From Streptomyces sp. NBC_01214 (GTDB taxonomy: Bacteria; Actinomycetota; Actinomycetes; Streptomycetales; Streptomycetaceae), in the NCBI RefSeq assembly GCF_026340975.1, contig NZ_JAPEOS010000003.1, positions 1,240,001 through 1,304,000 of the forward strand: a stretch of DNA of 64,000 bases. Reading direction: 5' to 3'. Numbering within the stretch: position 1 is the stretch's first letter; the number at the start of each line of letters is the position of its first letter. Shown here in pieces: positions 25,959 through 34,025 of the stretch. A program made the translations under genes and the position numbers. The notes under the pieces were generated by a model. The model ran no database searches. It worked only from the letters and a program-made list of their open reading frames with translations, and was not told where the DNA came from.

Positions 25959-27142
25959 GCGGCTTCGGGCTCGGCCACCCAGCCGGCCGCCAGGACCAGC
26001 CGCGAGGTCCGGTGGACGGCCAGGAACCCGAACGGCCTGTCGAAGTGCACCTCGGCCCGGCGGGCCCTGTACCTGGGCCGCGCCGGCGCCGCGCAGCCGG
26101 CCGCGATGCCGAAGGCGGTGACGGCGGCGGCCTCGAAGCCCTCGGCGTCGAACCGGGCCAGTGCGGACTGCCGTGCCGAAGTGATGGCCAGGGGCTGGGA
26201 GCTGACGCCGGGGAAGTGGCCGCGATCCGTGTCGGTGGCGGTCTCCAGCCCGAACAGCCCGGCGTGGTCCAGGAGGTCGTGCTCCGACCGGACTTCGAAG
26301 GCCACCGTCTCGATGTCCAGCCGGGGTTCGGGGGAGTGGGCGGCCACCGTGGCGACCCCCAGCCCCGGACCGGGGCGCCCGTCGGGGAGCAGACTCGCTC
26401 CCGTGGCGGGGAGGACCCTTGTGACGGCGGCGATCCCGGTGGTGAGCGTGCCACCGGCCGGCGCTTCGGGCTCGCCCAGCACGAGGTGGACGTCCACGCC
26501 CGCCGACCCGACGACCTCCAGCAGGGTGACCGCACCGGTGGGGCCGTGCGCCACCCGGACCCGGTCGAGCAGCGAGGTGCTGCGGTACAGCGTGCGGATG
26601 CGGCGCCCGGCCCACGGGCCGGTGTGCAGCTCCCCTTCCCACTCGTCGAACGGCTGGATCCACCGCAGCCGCAGCGCGAGCGCGGAGGCGAGGACCATCA
26701 GGGTGTCCTCTTCCAGAACCACCGGCATGCGCTCGATCAGCCCGTCCGTCCGGTCCGATGCCCACGCGTCGAGCGCCTTGGCATCGGCGTCCGGGTCCCC
26801 GGTCAGCGTCCCCCGGGTGCCGGCCGGGAGCTTCGCCGACCAGCCCTCCTCCAGCGGGAGACCGGCACCGGTCCACAGGCCGGTCGCCGTCCGAAGGCCC
26901 CGTACGCCGGCAAACGCGGCCAGCAGCTCCCGGGCGCCTTGGCCCGCGGCCTCGGCGGGTATGCCCAGGGCCTGCGCCAGCTCGGCGCGGGCCGGTCCGC
27001 CCGAGCCGTCCGCGAGCAGGGCGAGCAGCGGCCATAGCCCGGCCGCGGTGAACACCGTGCCCGTGCTCCCGGCCGGGGCCTGCGCGGCCGCGGCCCAGTG
27101 CGTCGTGAGCCGATTGACCGCCCGCACCGTCGAGTTCCTCAT
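25955..27142 (-). CDS. Serpin-family protein (bacterial)
   Basis: 395 residues with a serpin fold and no signal peptide, so cytoplasmic unless exported another way. Family landmarks are FTAAGLWPLLALLADGS, VLASALALRLRWIQPFDEWEG, and the end VHFDRPFGFLAVHRTSRLVLAAGWV. The reactive loop is DAEGFEAAAVTAFGIAAGC. The hinge E-G-x-E-A-A-A fits an inhibitory serpin, but the P14 position is Phe rather than small polar. By family spacing P1 would be Gly or a neighbouring small residue, suggesting an elastase-like target. The stop lies in the end of the adjacent inverted-repeat element. Confidence 0.85.
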   Translation of the reverse strand: MRNSTVRAVNRLTTHWAAAAQAPAGSTGTVFTAAGLWPLLALLADGSGGPARAELAQALGIPAEAAGQGARELLAAFAGVRGLRTATGLWTGAGLPLEEGWSAKLPAGTRGTLTGDPDADAKALDAWASDRTDGLIERMPVVLEEDTLMVLASALALRLRWIQPFDEWEGELHTGPWAGRRIRTLYRSTSLLDRVRVAHGPTGAVTLLEVVGSAGVDVHLVLGEPEAPAGGTLTTGIAAVTRVLPATGASLLPDGRPGPGLGVATVAAHSPEPRLDIETVAFEVRSEHDLLDHAGLFGLETATDTDRGHFPGVSSQPLAITSARQSALARFDAEGFEAAAVTAFGIAAGCAAPARPRYRARRAEVHFDRPFGFLAVHRTSRLVLAAGWVAEPEAA

Positions 27143-27163
27143 GCGGGGGAGCGTACGTGGAGG

Positions 27164-27205
27164 GGCGCCGCCGGGCCGGATGATTTTCCGCGGCCCGGCG
27201 GCGCC
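27164..27205 (-). terminator. Hairpin terminator downstream of the chitinase gene
   Basis: A perfect 14-bp stem (GGCGCCGCCGGGCC) with a 14-base loop containing TTTT lies just past the chitinase stop and before the serpin start on the same strand. Confidence 0.7.
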
Positions 27206-27223
27206 GGTCTGGTGCGGCCCCGG

Positions 27224-28549
27224 TCAGCGGCCGCGCAGGCCCCGGTCGACGGCCGTCATCAGCTCGCCGTCCGCGGTGTCCGCGTCGAGCGACCAGAACA
27301 TCGCACCGCCGAGGCCGTGTTCGCGGACGTACCGGGTCTTGGCGCGCAGCACCTGCGGGTCGTCGTACGTCCACAGCGTGGTGCCGTCGAACAGCCAGGC
27401 GTGACCGCCGCGCCGGTCCCGGTGGAGCGTGTAGGCGCCGGAGTCGGCCAGCTTCTTCAGCGCCTTGTAGTCCTCGTACCCGGCGGACCAGGTGGCCGGT
27501 GCCGGGCCCGTGGCCGGCTGCCCCATGCCGTCCCCGCCACCGCTGACGCCGGTCCAGCCCTGTCCGTAGAACGGCATGCCCATCACCAGCTTGTGCGCGG
27601 GCGCGCCGCGCCGGAGCCAGGCGTCAACCGTCCCGTCGACGCTGAAGTCGCCCCGGGCGCGGAGCGCGGACTGCTGGGCGGTCCTCGGTTCGCCGGAGAC
27701 GTGGAAGTCGTAGCCCTGCAGGGTCACGAAGTCGAGGTCGCGCATGATCCGGCGGACGTCGAAACCCGCGTCGATCTTGGCGGGGGCGGTCGGGACGAAG
27801 GCGGTCAGTTCGTACGCGGTCTTCTTCTTCTGGCTCCGTGCGTACGCGTCGAGCTGCGTGCGGAATTCCTTGACCAGCGCGGTGAAGTTCTGCTTGTCCT
27901 CGGGCCGGTACTTCGTGTCGGTGTCACCCGCGGAACCGGGCCACTCCCAGTCGAGGTCGATCCCGTCGAACACGCCGGCGGCCGCTCCGGCTCCGCCGCG
28001 GGCGCCGTCCTGGGGAAGGTCGCCCTTGATGTAGAGGTCGATGCAGGACTCGACGAAGGCCTTGCGGGAAGCCGGGGTGAGCGCGGCGTCCGAGAAGTGC
28101 GTGGACCAGCTCCAGCCGCCCAGCGAGATCAGCACCTTGAGGCCGGGGTGCTTGGCCTTGAGCTCGCGCAGCTGGTTGAAGTTGCCGGCGAGCGGCTGCT
28201 CGCCGGTGTCGGCCACCCCGTCGACGGAGTTCGCGGCGTCGAGCGGGCGTACGTAGTCGGCCCAGGCGTCGGCCTCGCCGGGCACGTTCCCGGTGAAGCA
28301 CTTGCCCTGCGGACTGACGTTGCCGAAGGCGTAGTTGATGTGGGTGAGCTTGCCGGCGGAGCCGTTCGCCTCCAGGTCCTGGACCTGGAAGTCCCGTCCG
28401 TAGACCCCCCATTGGGTGAAGTAGCCGACCTTTTTGTACGGACGGTCGTGGCCGCCGTCGGCCTGCGCGGCGGCGGCGGGCGCGAAGGCGGTCAGCAGGG
28501 AGAGGGAGCAGGCGGCGACGGCGAGCCTGCCGAGCATGCTGCGGCGCAT
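27224..28549 (-). CDS. Secreted GH18 chitinase
   Basis: 441 residues. A signal peptide (MRRSMLGRLAVAACSLSLLTAFAPAAAAQA) is followed by a GH18 TIM barrel: KKVGYFTQWGVYGR, LTHINYAFG, LKVLISLGGWSWSTHFSD, the catalytic DGIDLDWEWPG (DxxDxDxE), and MGMPFYGQGW. The last strand is GGAMFWSLDAD. It cleaves chitin internally. No carbohydrate-binding module is attached. The ATG at 28549 begins the signal and follows AAGGAAG. A DasR-type operator lies 70 bp upstream, so induction by chitooligosaccharide is expected. Confidence 0.95.
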   Translation of the reverse strand: MRRSMLGRLAVAACSLSLLTAFAPAAAAQADGGHDRPYKKVGYFTQWGVYGRDFQVQDLEANGSAGKLTHINYAFGNVSPQGKCFTGNVPGEADAWADYVRPLDAANSVDGVADTGEQPLAGNFNQLRELKAKHPGLKVLISLGGWSWSTHFSDAALTPASRKAFVESCIDLYIKGDLPQDGARGGAGAAAGVFDGIDLDWEWPGSAGDTDTKYRPEDKQNFTALVKEFRTQLDAYARSQKKKTAYELTAFVPTAPAKIDAGFDVRRIMRDLDFVTLQGYDFHVSGEPRTAQQSALRARGDFSVDGTVDAWLRRGAPAHKLVMGMPFYGQGWTGVSGGGDGMGQPATGPAPATWSAGYEDYKALKKLADSGAYTLHRDRRGGHAWLFDGTTLWTYDDPQVLRAKTRYVREHGLGGAMFWSLDADTADGELMTAVDRGLRGR

Positions 28550-28618
28550 GGGCTTCCTTTGCGGATGCGGGGAGCGAGGAGCGGGGCGTGTGCGCGTGCG
28601 CTGTGCATGCCGGAAACT

Positions 28619-28634
28619 ATTGGTCTGGACCAGA
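28619..28634 (-). promoter_or_regulatory. DasR-type operator (dre) upstream of the chitinase
   Basis: ATTGGTCTGGACCAGA contains TGGTCT-GGACCA, a palindrome with one mismatch that fits the Streptomyces dre consensus. A further TGGTCA half-site lies at about 28636, as in the direct repeats of other chitinase promoters. Confidence 0.75.
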
Positions 28635-28664
28635 GTGGTCAAGGGGGCGGCCGAAACCCGCCCG

Positions 28665-29180
28665 CTACGGGAGCGGCAGGCTCCACTGGCCGACGTCGTC
28701 GGCGAGGCCGGTGTTCAGGGCGAACTGAACCGCGGCCGGGTCGGCGTCCGCCGGGAGCCGGAAGGCGATGAAGCCCTCCGCCGTGCCGCCGGGATCGAGG
28801 GTGACGGTCTCGGGGAAGGCGGGCCCGGCGGTGGTGGGGACGTCGTCGCCGGTGTACCGCTGCCCGGCGGAGTCCAGTAGGTGCGCGGCCGGTGCGGGGG
28901 AGTCCTGGTAGACGGCGGTCCCGGTGTTCTCCAGGCGGAAGCGGGCCGCGACGAGCCGGTCGCTCCCGGCGGGCTCCGGACCTGCGGGGGCCGCCGGGTC
29001 CACCACCTGCGTCAACGTGACGTCGAGCCGCTGGCCGGGCCCGTTCCCGGAGAGGGAGATCGTCTCGCCCGAGCCGCCCGGGGCCGCGCCCAACAGGGCG
29101 GGCGCAAGGAGCGCGAGCGCGAGGAGCGCCGGCGCGAGGAGCGAGCCCCGCACCCGCCCCGGTCGTCGACTTCGGGGCAT
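28665..29180 (-). CDS. Secreted DUF4352-like protein
   Basis: 171 residues. A signal peptide (SLLAPALLALALLAPALLGAAPG) is followed by a single immunoglobulin-like beta sandwich: LDVTLTQVVDPA, DRLVAARFRLENTGTAVYQDSP, LLDSAGQRYTGDD and GGTAEGFIAFRLP. This is the pattern of DUF4352/telokin-like exported proteins, whose role is mostly unknown. The ATG at 29180 fits the signal. It lies 115 bp upstream of the chitinase start, in the same direction, but with its own dre-bearing gap. Confidence 0.78.
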   Translation of the reverse strand: MPRSRRPGRVRGSLLAPALLALALLAPALLGAAPGGSGETISLSGNGPGQRLDVTLTQVVDPAAPAGPEPAGSDRLVAARFRLENTGTAVYQDSPAPAAHLLDSAGQRYTGDDVPTTAGPAFPETVTLDPGGTAEGFIAFRLPADADPAAVQFALNTGLADDVGQWSLPLP

Positions 29181-29270
29181 GACGGAACCTCCCGCTCCAT
29201 GGGTCCCCTCACCACGATCCTCCCCACCCCGCGGGTTCGCCACCCGCGCCGGTCCGGTGCGGCGCCGCCC

Positions 29271-29588
29271 TCAGGGCCGCTTGGGGGCGTCTTGCTCACC
29301 GGTGGCGGCTCCCTCACCGGTGGCGGCGCTGTCGGTGCCGGTGTCGGTGTCGGTGTCGTCGGAGGGGAGGAGACGAAGGCGCGCCGCCGCGAGCCGCTCC
29401 GCGTAGTCGGCCGCGAAGATCTCGGGGAGGGCCGTGTCCAGCGTTCCCGCGAGCCTGTGGATGGGGGCCCACACCGCCTCGTCCTCCACGAGGCGGCTGA
29501 GGTTCGTCATCTGCACCCGCTCCAGCCAGTCCGACAGGACCAGGGCCTCGTCCCGGGTGAGTTCTATGGTGATCGGTGCGTGGTCCAC
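29271..29588 (-). CDS. Conserved hypothetical protein
   Basis: 105 residues, cytoplasmic. The N-terminal 70 residues look folded and helical (ITIELTRDEALVLSDWLERVQMTNLSRLVEDEAVWAPIHRLAGTLDTALPEIFAADYAERL). The rest is a Thr/Asp/Gly-rich tail. I recognise it as a small protein type common in Streptomyces but know no function. It is convergent with nothing and ends 90 bp before the secreted protein gene. Confidence 0.7.
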   Translation of the reverse strand: MDHAPITIELTRDEALVLSDWLERVQMTNLSRLVEDEAVWAPIHRLAGTLDTALPEIFAADYAERLAAARLRLLPSDDTDTDTGTDSAATGEGAATGEQDAPKRP

Positions 29589-29682
29589 CGTCAGAACATA
29601 CTCCGGGGAAGGACTCGCACCCGGTCGAGCGAGGAATTGATTGGATCTCCGGGCCCGTTCGTGCCATGGTTGGTCCCACCGA

Positions 29683-29756
29683 AGGGGTGTAGCTCAGCTG
29701 GTCAGAGCGCCGGTCTCCAAAACCGAAGGCCGCAGGTTCGAATCCTGCCGCCCCTG
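29683..29756 (+). tRNA. tRNA-Trp (anticodon CCA)
   Basis: A full cloverleaf can be drawn: acceptor AGGGGTG/CGCCCCT plus discriminator G, D arm GCTC/GAGC, anticodon loop CTCCAAA, and T arm GCAGG-TTCGAAT-CCTGC. The CCA end is not encoded. The first anticodon-stem pair is C-A, a mismatch; the rest pairs well. Confidence 0.92.
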
Positions 29757-29783
29757 CAACACCGACGGCACGCTCGTCGAGAA

Positions 29784-29816
29784 CGCCCGACCGAGAGCAC
29801 GGCTCCCGGCCGGGCG
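29784..29816 (+). terminator. Terminator after tRNA-Trp
   Basis: A 14-bp stem with two mismatches (CGCCCGACCGAGAG) and a 5-base loop is followed by TCGCTGTTT, 28 bp after the tRNA. Confidence 0.65.
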
Positions 29817-29842
29817 TCGCTGTTTCCCCGGACCGGCCGCGA

Positions 29843-30628
29843 TCAGACGGCGGCCGGCGCGAAGCTCGGCATCGTCGGGATCGTGGCGGCCAGCCAACCC
29901 TCGGAGCTCGTGGTGAAGTGCGGCGCGGCAGAGGTCTCCCACCAGGAGCGGACCGCGGTGGTGGTTTCCTCCCGGCCCGTGCGCCGGTCGACGTAGGCCG
30001 TCTCCCGTTCACCGGTCAGGCGTACGGCGACCCGCCCCCGCTTGCAGCCGTCCGGGTACTCGTTCCAGTTGACCCCGGCCTGCGACCACAGCAGTTCCTG
30101 CAGGCCACCGGAGGAGACGCCCTGGAGGCGCTCGTGGGGGAAGTGCGCCTGCGCGGCCATGCTGATGCTGTTGCGCACGGCGTCCCGCTGCCGCCACAGG
30201 AAGTAGTTGGCGACCTCGATCGGATCGGAGATCGTGAACAGGCGGGCGTCGAACAAGGCGCGCTTGCCCGGTCGGCGTTCGTTCAGGACGGCCGTGGCCA
30301 GCGACGCGGCGACCGACAGCTGTTTGGCGACCACGCCGCCGAACCAGGGCTCGGTGCCCGGGCTGTCGAAGTCGGTGTGGAGGACGCTGATCTCGTCGGA
30401 CTGGGTGTACGCGAACTGCGCTCCGGCGATCTCCGCGCAGAGTGCCTCGGCGACGGCGTCCATGTCGGCCATGAAGGCCTCGTCGAACGGCCGGGCCGCG
30501 CCGCGCATGTAGGTGTGGAAGGCACGGCCGTCCACCCGCAGCAGCGTGTAGGTCCGGCGCGGCAGGACCGCACGGTGCACCGCCTCGTAGCGTTTCATCC
30601 GGTCACCCAGCGGGGTGTTGTCCGACAT
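29843..30628 (-). CDS. Thg1-like tRNA 3'-5' polymerase family protein
   Basis: 261 residues. It has the Thg1 palm signatures: LLRVDGRAFHTYMRG (metal-binding Asp), FAYTQSDEISVL (second metal site), and FDARLFTISDPIEVANYFLWRQRDAVRNSISMAA. Eukaryotic Thg1 adds G-1 to tRNA-His; bacterial Thg1-like proteins repair tRNA 5' ends in the 3'-to-5' direction on a template. The ATG at 30628 follows GAGGGAGG. It is convergent with tRNA-Trp. Confidence 0.9.
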   Translation of the reverse strand: MSDNTPLGDRMKRYEAVHRAVLPRRTYTLLRVDGRAFHTYMRGAARPFDEAFMADMDAVAEALCAEIAGAQFAYTQSDEISVLHTDFDSPGTEPWFGGVVAKQLSVAASLATAVLNERRPGKRALFDARLFTISDPIEVANYFLWRQRDAVRNSISMAAQAHFPHERLQGVSSGGLQELLWSQAGVNWNEYPDGCKRGRVAVRLTGERETAYVDRRTGREETTTAVRSWWETSAAPHFTTSSEGWLAATIPTMPSFAPAAV

Positions 30629-30807
30629 GGCGTGTCCCTCCCTCGATGCCCCGCCGCCCGCACGGACGCGGTCGATGCGGCTCACGAGGACATCCTCCAG
30701 GGTCGTCCACCGGCGCGGGTGTCCGGGGTACGGGACCCGCGCCGAGGTGCCCCCGGACACGGGTACACCGGACACGGGCACGCCGGACATCGTCTACCGT
30801 CCTGCGG

Positions 30808-32361
30808 ATGGGGACAGACGTACGACACCGCGACGACCCGTGGCTGGGTCGGGACTGGGGGCCGGAAGCCGGGCCGAGGCTGCGGCAGACCTGGTTCCAA
30901 GGGCTGAGCTTCAACGCGGCCGCACCGGACCGCGTCCGGATCCGGTTGCTGGACCTTGACATGGCCCCGTACGTCCTGGCGCGGCGTGACCTGCCGCCCG
31001 CCGTCCTCGACGCCGCGGTCGACCACCCGGACTGGCGGGTCCGCGGCCGGCTCACCGAGTGGCCCGCATCCCGCGGGCTCTCCGCCGCCCAGTGGTCACG
31101 GCTGGTGCTCGGCGAATCCAGCGGTGCCCGGCGCGAGCTGGTGCTCCAGGCCGCGGCCATGGCCGGGCGGGGGCTGACGCGGGAGGCGTACCGGACGCTG
31201 GCCGCGGACCCCTTCGGTCCGGTCCGGGAGGAGCTGGCCTGGATGCTGCCCGCACTGCCCCTCCCGCTGCGCGCCGCCCTGCTGGCGGATCCGCTCCCAC
31301 GGGTGCGGGCCGCTGCGTGCGAAGCCGGCTGGCGGGACCTCGACGAAGGGACCCGCGCACAGCTGATGGCGGACCCCGACCCCGCCGTGCGGACCGCGGT
31401 CACGCTCGCCCGGCACGAGGAGGCGCCGCTCACGGCGGAGTTCTACGACGCCGAGCAGGGGGCGCGCCGCCTCGTCGAGGGGCACCGGCTGGATCGCGAC
31501 CTCGTCCTGCGGCTCTGCGCCGACGCGGACCCCCGGCTGCGCCGGGACCTGGCCCGCAACCCCTACGTGGACCCCGATCTGGTCGCCGTACTTGCCGCCG
31601 ATCCCGAGGGCGACGTACGCCTCGCCGTGTCCACGCGACCCGAGCTGACGGAGGAGCAGCGGGCCGCCGTACCGGTCGACATCGACCCGCGGACGGTGCG
31701 GGGGCCGATCGCGTGGGTGGTGGCACTGCACGAGGACGAGGAGGCCGTGCGCCGCCTCGCGGCATCTGCGCACCTCCTGCTGCGCAGCAGCGTCGCGACG
31801 GCCCGGCGGCTGCCGCCGGACGTGGTGGAGCGGCTGGCCCGGGACGAAGACCGGGTCGTACGCCTCTTCCTCGCCGAGCGGTGCGACGATGCTCCGGCGG
31901 ACATGCTGCTGGAGGTGTGGCAGTGGTGGAACGGGAGCTACTCCACCCCCGACCGGCCCTACGGGCACCCGAACTTCCCGCGGCGCGATCTGCTCCGCTA
32001 CGCCGACCACCCGCACCCGCGGCTGCGACAACTGGCCCTCGACGACCCGGACTCGACGCCCGCTCTGGTGGAACGGTTCAGCGGGGACGGGGACGCCGAG
32101 GTGCGGCTGCGCGCCGCCACCGATCCCCGGCTGTCGCCGGACTCGGTGGTACGGATGCTCGACGACCCGGACGGCGGGGTGCGCGCGATGGCGGCGCGGC
32201 ACCCACGCGTGCCCGTACCCGTCCTCGTCGCGCTGCTCGGCGACGAGGACGCGGCGGGGGCCGCGGCCCGGAACCCGGCACTCCCGGTGGCCGTCATGGA
32301 CCGGATGACCGCCACGGAGGCCCGCCATGCTCGCCGCGACCTCCGTGAGAGGGCGGTATGA
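30808..32361 (+). CDS. Leucine-rich repeat variant (LRV/HEAT-like) protein
   Basis: 517 residues built of about 24-residue helical repeats with the LRV pattern, such as LLADPLPRVRAAACEAGW, LMADPDPAVRTAVTLARH, VLAADPEGDVRLAVSTRPELT and MLDDPDGGVRAMAARHP. No enzyme motif and no signal. Such solenoids bind other proteins or nucleic acid; the partner is unknown. The upstream spacer has short GGACACGGG repeats. Next on the right is the IS remnant block. Confidence 0.85.
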   Translation: MGTDVRHRDDPWLGRDWGPEAGPRLRQTWFQGLSFNAAAPDRVRIRLLDLDMAPYVLARRDLPPAVLDAAVDHPDWRVRGRLTEWPASRGLSAAQWSRLVLGESSGARRELVLQAAAMAGRGLTREAYRTLAADPFGPVREELAWMLPALPLPLRAALLADPLPRVRAAACEAGWRDLDEGTRAQLMADPDPAVRTAVTLARHEEAPLTAEFYDAEQGARRLVEGHRLDRDLVLRLCADADPRLRRDLARNPYVDPDLVAVLAADPEGDVRLAVSTRPELTEEQRAAVPVDIDPRTVRGPIAWVVALHEDEEAVRRLAASAHLLLRSSVATARRLPPDVVERLARDEDRVVRLFLAERCDDAPADMLLEVWQWWNGSYSTPDRPYGHPNFPRRDLLRYADHPHPRLRQLALDDPDSTPALVERFSGDGDAEVRLRAATDPRLSPDSVVRMLDDPDGGVRAMAARHPRVPVPVLVALLGDEDAAGAAARNPALPVAVMDRMTATEARHARRDLRERAV

Positions 32362-32425
32362 GACCTGATGCCCCATTCTTCGTTTCGTGCGGGACGAGCG
32401 GGCAGGTCGTGGCGACGTCGGTCGG

Positions 32426-32872
32426 CTATGGCCGAGGCTGGGTGAACCAGCCTGACTCGGTCTCGGTCAGGATCCCGCGGTCGGCCAGCCGCTTGAGCTT
32501 GAGGCGGACGTTGTTGATGTCGTTGGGCGCGACTGCCAGGTCCATGGCCTCGCACACCTGCCGGGCCCGCAGCGGGTGGTCGGCCGCGCTGAACACCGCC
32601 ATGATCTGCTGGTAGGCGAGATGATCCGGCAGCTTCGGTGCCGGCAGCGCGGGCGGCCCGGGGTCGGGTAGCCCCAGCAGTGTCTTGCGGGTGATCCAGA
32701 CTTTCTCGGCGGCCCGGCCGAGTTCGTCGAGCTGTGCGGTCAGCTGCGCGACCTGTTCCCGCATCGTCTCGGCCTGTGCGGTGATCTCGCGTTCCCGCTC
32801 CTCCAGCCGCTCCTCCAGCCGCTCCTCCAGCCGCGCCGGCACCGCGCCGAGCGTCAGCTTCCCGCCGGTCAT
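32426..32872 (-). CDS. Coiled-coil plus winged-helix protein encoded with an IS5-type transposase
   Basis: 148 residues. Residues 15-65 form an acidic/basic coiled coil (LEERLEERLEERERE). Residues 88-148 look like a winged helix (AYQQIMAVFSAADHPLRARQVCEAMDLAVAPNDINNVRLKLKRLADRGIL). The ATGA start overlaps the stop of a transposase remnant. A decayed homologue sits in the same place behind the transposase at 38813, so this is an IS passenger or IS regulator rather than a host gene. This copy looks intact. Confidence 0.65.
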   Translation of the reverse strand: MTGGKLTLGAVPARLEERLEERLEEREREITAQAETMREQVAQLTAQLDELGRAAEKVWITRKTLLGLPDPGPPALPAPKLPDHLAYQQIMAVFSAADHPLRARQVCEAMDLAVAPNDINNVRLKLKRLADRGILTETESGWFTQPRP

Positions 32873-33180
32873 GCGGTGCGCCAGACCGGTGTGGTCGCCC
32901 CGGTCAGCCGACGCAGCATCACCGCGGTCATCGCCCAGTCCACCCGCGACTGCGAACTGCGGGGCAGATGCTCGTAGTCGCGCACCAGCCTGCGGTGCAG
33001 CATCAAGATCCCATAGGCGCGCCTGCGCGACGACGGCGTTCTCGAAGCCCTGGTCGACCAGGGCCTTCTCCACGGCGTCGGTGTCGGCGGCGACCTTGTC
33101 CAACAGCGCGATCCCGACGGTGTTCTCGTGCGCCGGCGCGGAGGATCTACTGTCTGGTTGCCGGGTGCGGTGCTGGTCAT
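32869..33180 (-). pseudogene. IS5-type transposase remnant (5'-truncated, frameshifted)
   Basis: The C-terminal part reads ILMLHRRLVRDYEHLPRSSQSRVDWAMTAVMLRRLTG, close to the transposase at 38813 (ISMLHRRLVRDYEHRPASAGSRVYWALSDVMARRLTG). The block before it (TVGIALLDKVAADTDAVEKALVDQGFENAVV) is in another frame, and about 30 residues between them are lost. The N-terminal half is missing. This is a dead copy. Confidence 0.85.
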
Positions 33181-33332
33181 CCGGTCCTCCCCTGCTCATG
33201 AGCCGAGGTAGGTTCCATTTCTTAAGGCATCCGTCCGTAAGAGCGCGGTCCCCAGCGACGTTCTAATCCTGGCCTCAGGTTGATCGGGGACAATGAGCGG
33301 CAAAAACATCGACTGGAAGGGGGCGGACCGAC

Positions 33333-34025
33333 GTGCGGATCATGATCGCGGATGATGACGTGGCCATCCGTGAGTCGCTGGAGCGGGTGCTCCAGGTCGA
33401 GGGTTACGACACCAGCACCGTCGCCAACGGTCTCGCCGTGCTCGACGGGGTCGTTGGGGCCAGCGGTGACACGCTGGATCTGCTGCTCCTCGACGTGATG
33501 ATGCCCCGCCTCGGCGGGTTGGAGACCTGCCGGCGGTTGCGGGCCGCGGGTCGGGATCTGCCGGTGCTGATGCTGACCGCCCGTGACCAGGTCTCCGACC
33601 GGGTCGCGGGGCTGGACGCGGGCGCCGACGACTACCTGCCCAAGCCGTTCGCCACCGAGGAGTTGCTGGCCCGGGTGCGGGCCCTGCTGCGCCGGCGCAC
33701 GCCGACCGACGAGGAGTCGCAGATCCTGTCGTTCGCCGACGTCCGGCTCGATCCCGACAGGTTCGAGGCGTGGCGGGGCGGGCGGCCGCTGGGTCTGACC
33801 CGGACCGAGTTCTCCCTCCTGCAGGTCCTCGTGAGCAACGCGACCCGGGTCTTGACCCGCGACGCGCTTTTCGAGGCGATCTGGGGCTTCGGCATGAGCT
33901 CCACCGCCAACAACCTCCAGGTATACGTGAGCTACCTGCGCCGCAAGATGGAGGCCGAGGGTGAGCCGCGATTGATCTACACGCTGCGCGGCCTGGGATA
34001 CGTGTTGCGGGAGACTCCTCCGTGA
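33333..34025 (+). CDS. OmpR/PhoB-family response regulator
   Basis: 230 residues. The receiver domain (IMIADDDVAIRESLERVLQ, phospho-Asp in LLLLDVMMPRLGG, LTARDQ, Lys in LPKPFATEELLARVRALLRRR) is joined to a winged helix (LDPDRFEAWRGGRPLGLTRTEFSLLQVLVSN, VYVSYLRRKMEAEGEPRLIYTLRGLGYVL). GTG start with GGGGGCGG upstream. It overlaps the kinase gene by four bases. The pair probably controls the convergent MMPL gene. Confidence 0.94.
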   Translation: MRIMIADDDVAIRESLERVLQVEGYDTSTVANGLAVLDGVVGASGDTLDLLLLDVMMPRLGGLETCRRLRAAGRDLPVLMLTARDQVSDRVAGLDAGADDYLPKPFATEELLARVRALLRRRTPTDEESQILSFADVRLDPDRFEAWRGGRPLGLTRTEFSLLQVLVSNATRVLTRDALFEAIWGFGMSSTANNLQVYVSYLRRKMEAEGEPRLIYTLRGLGYVLRETPP

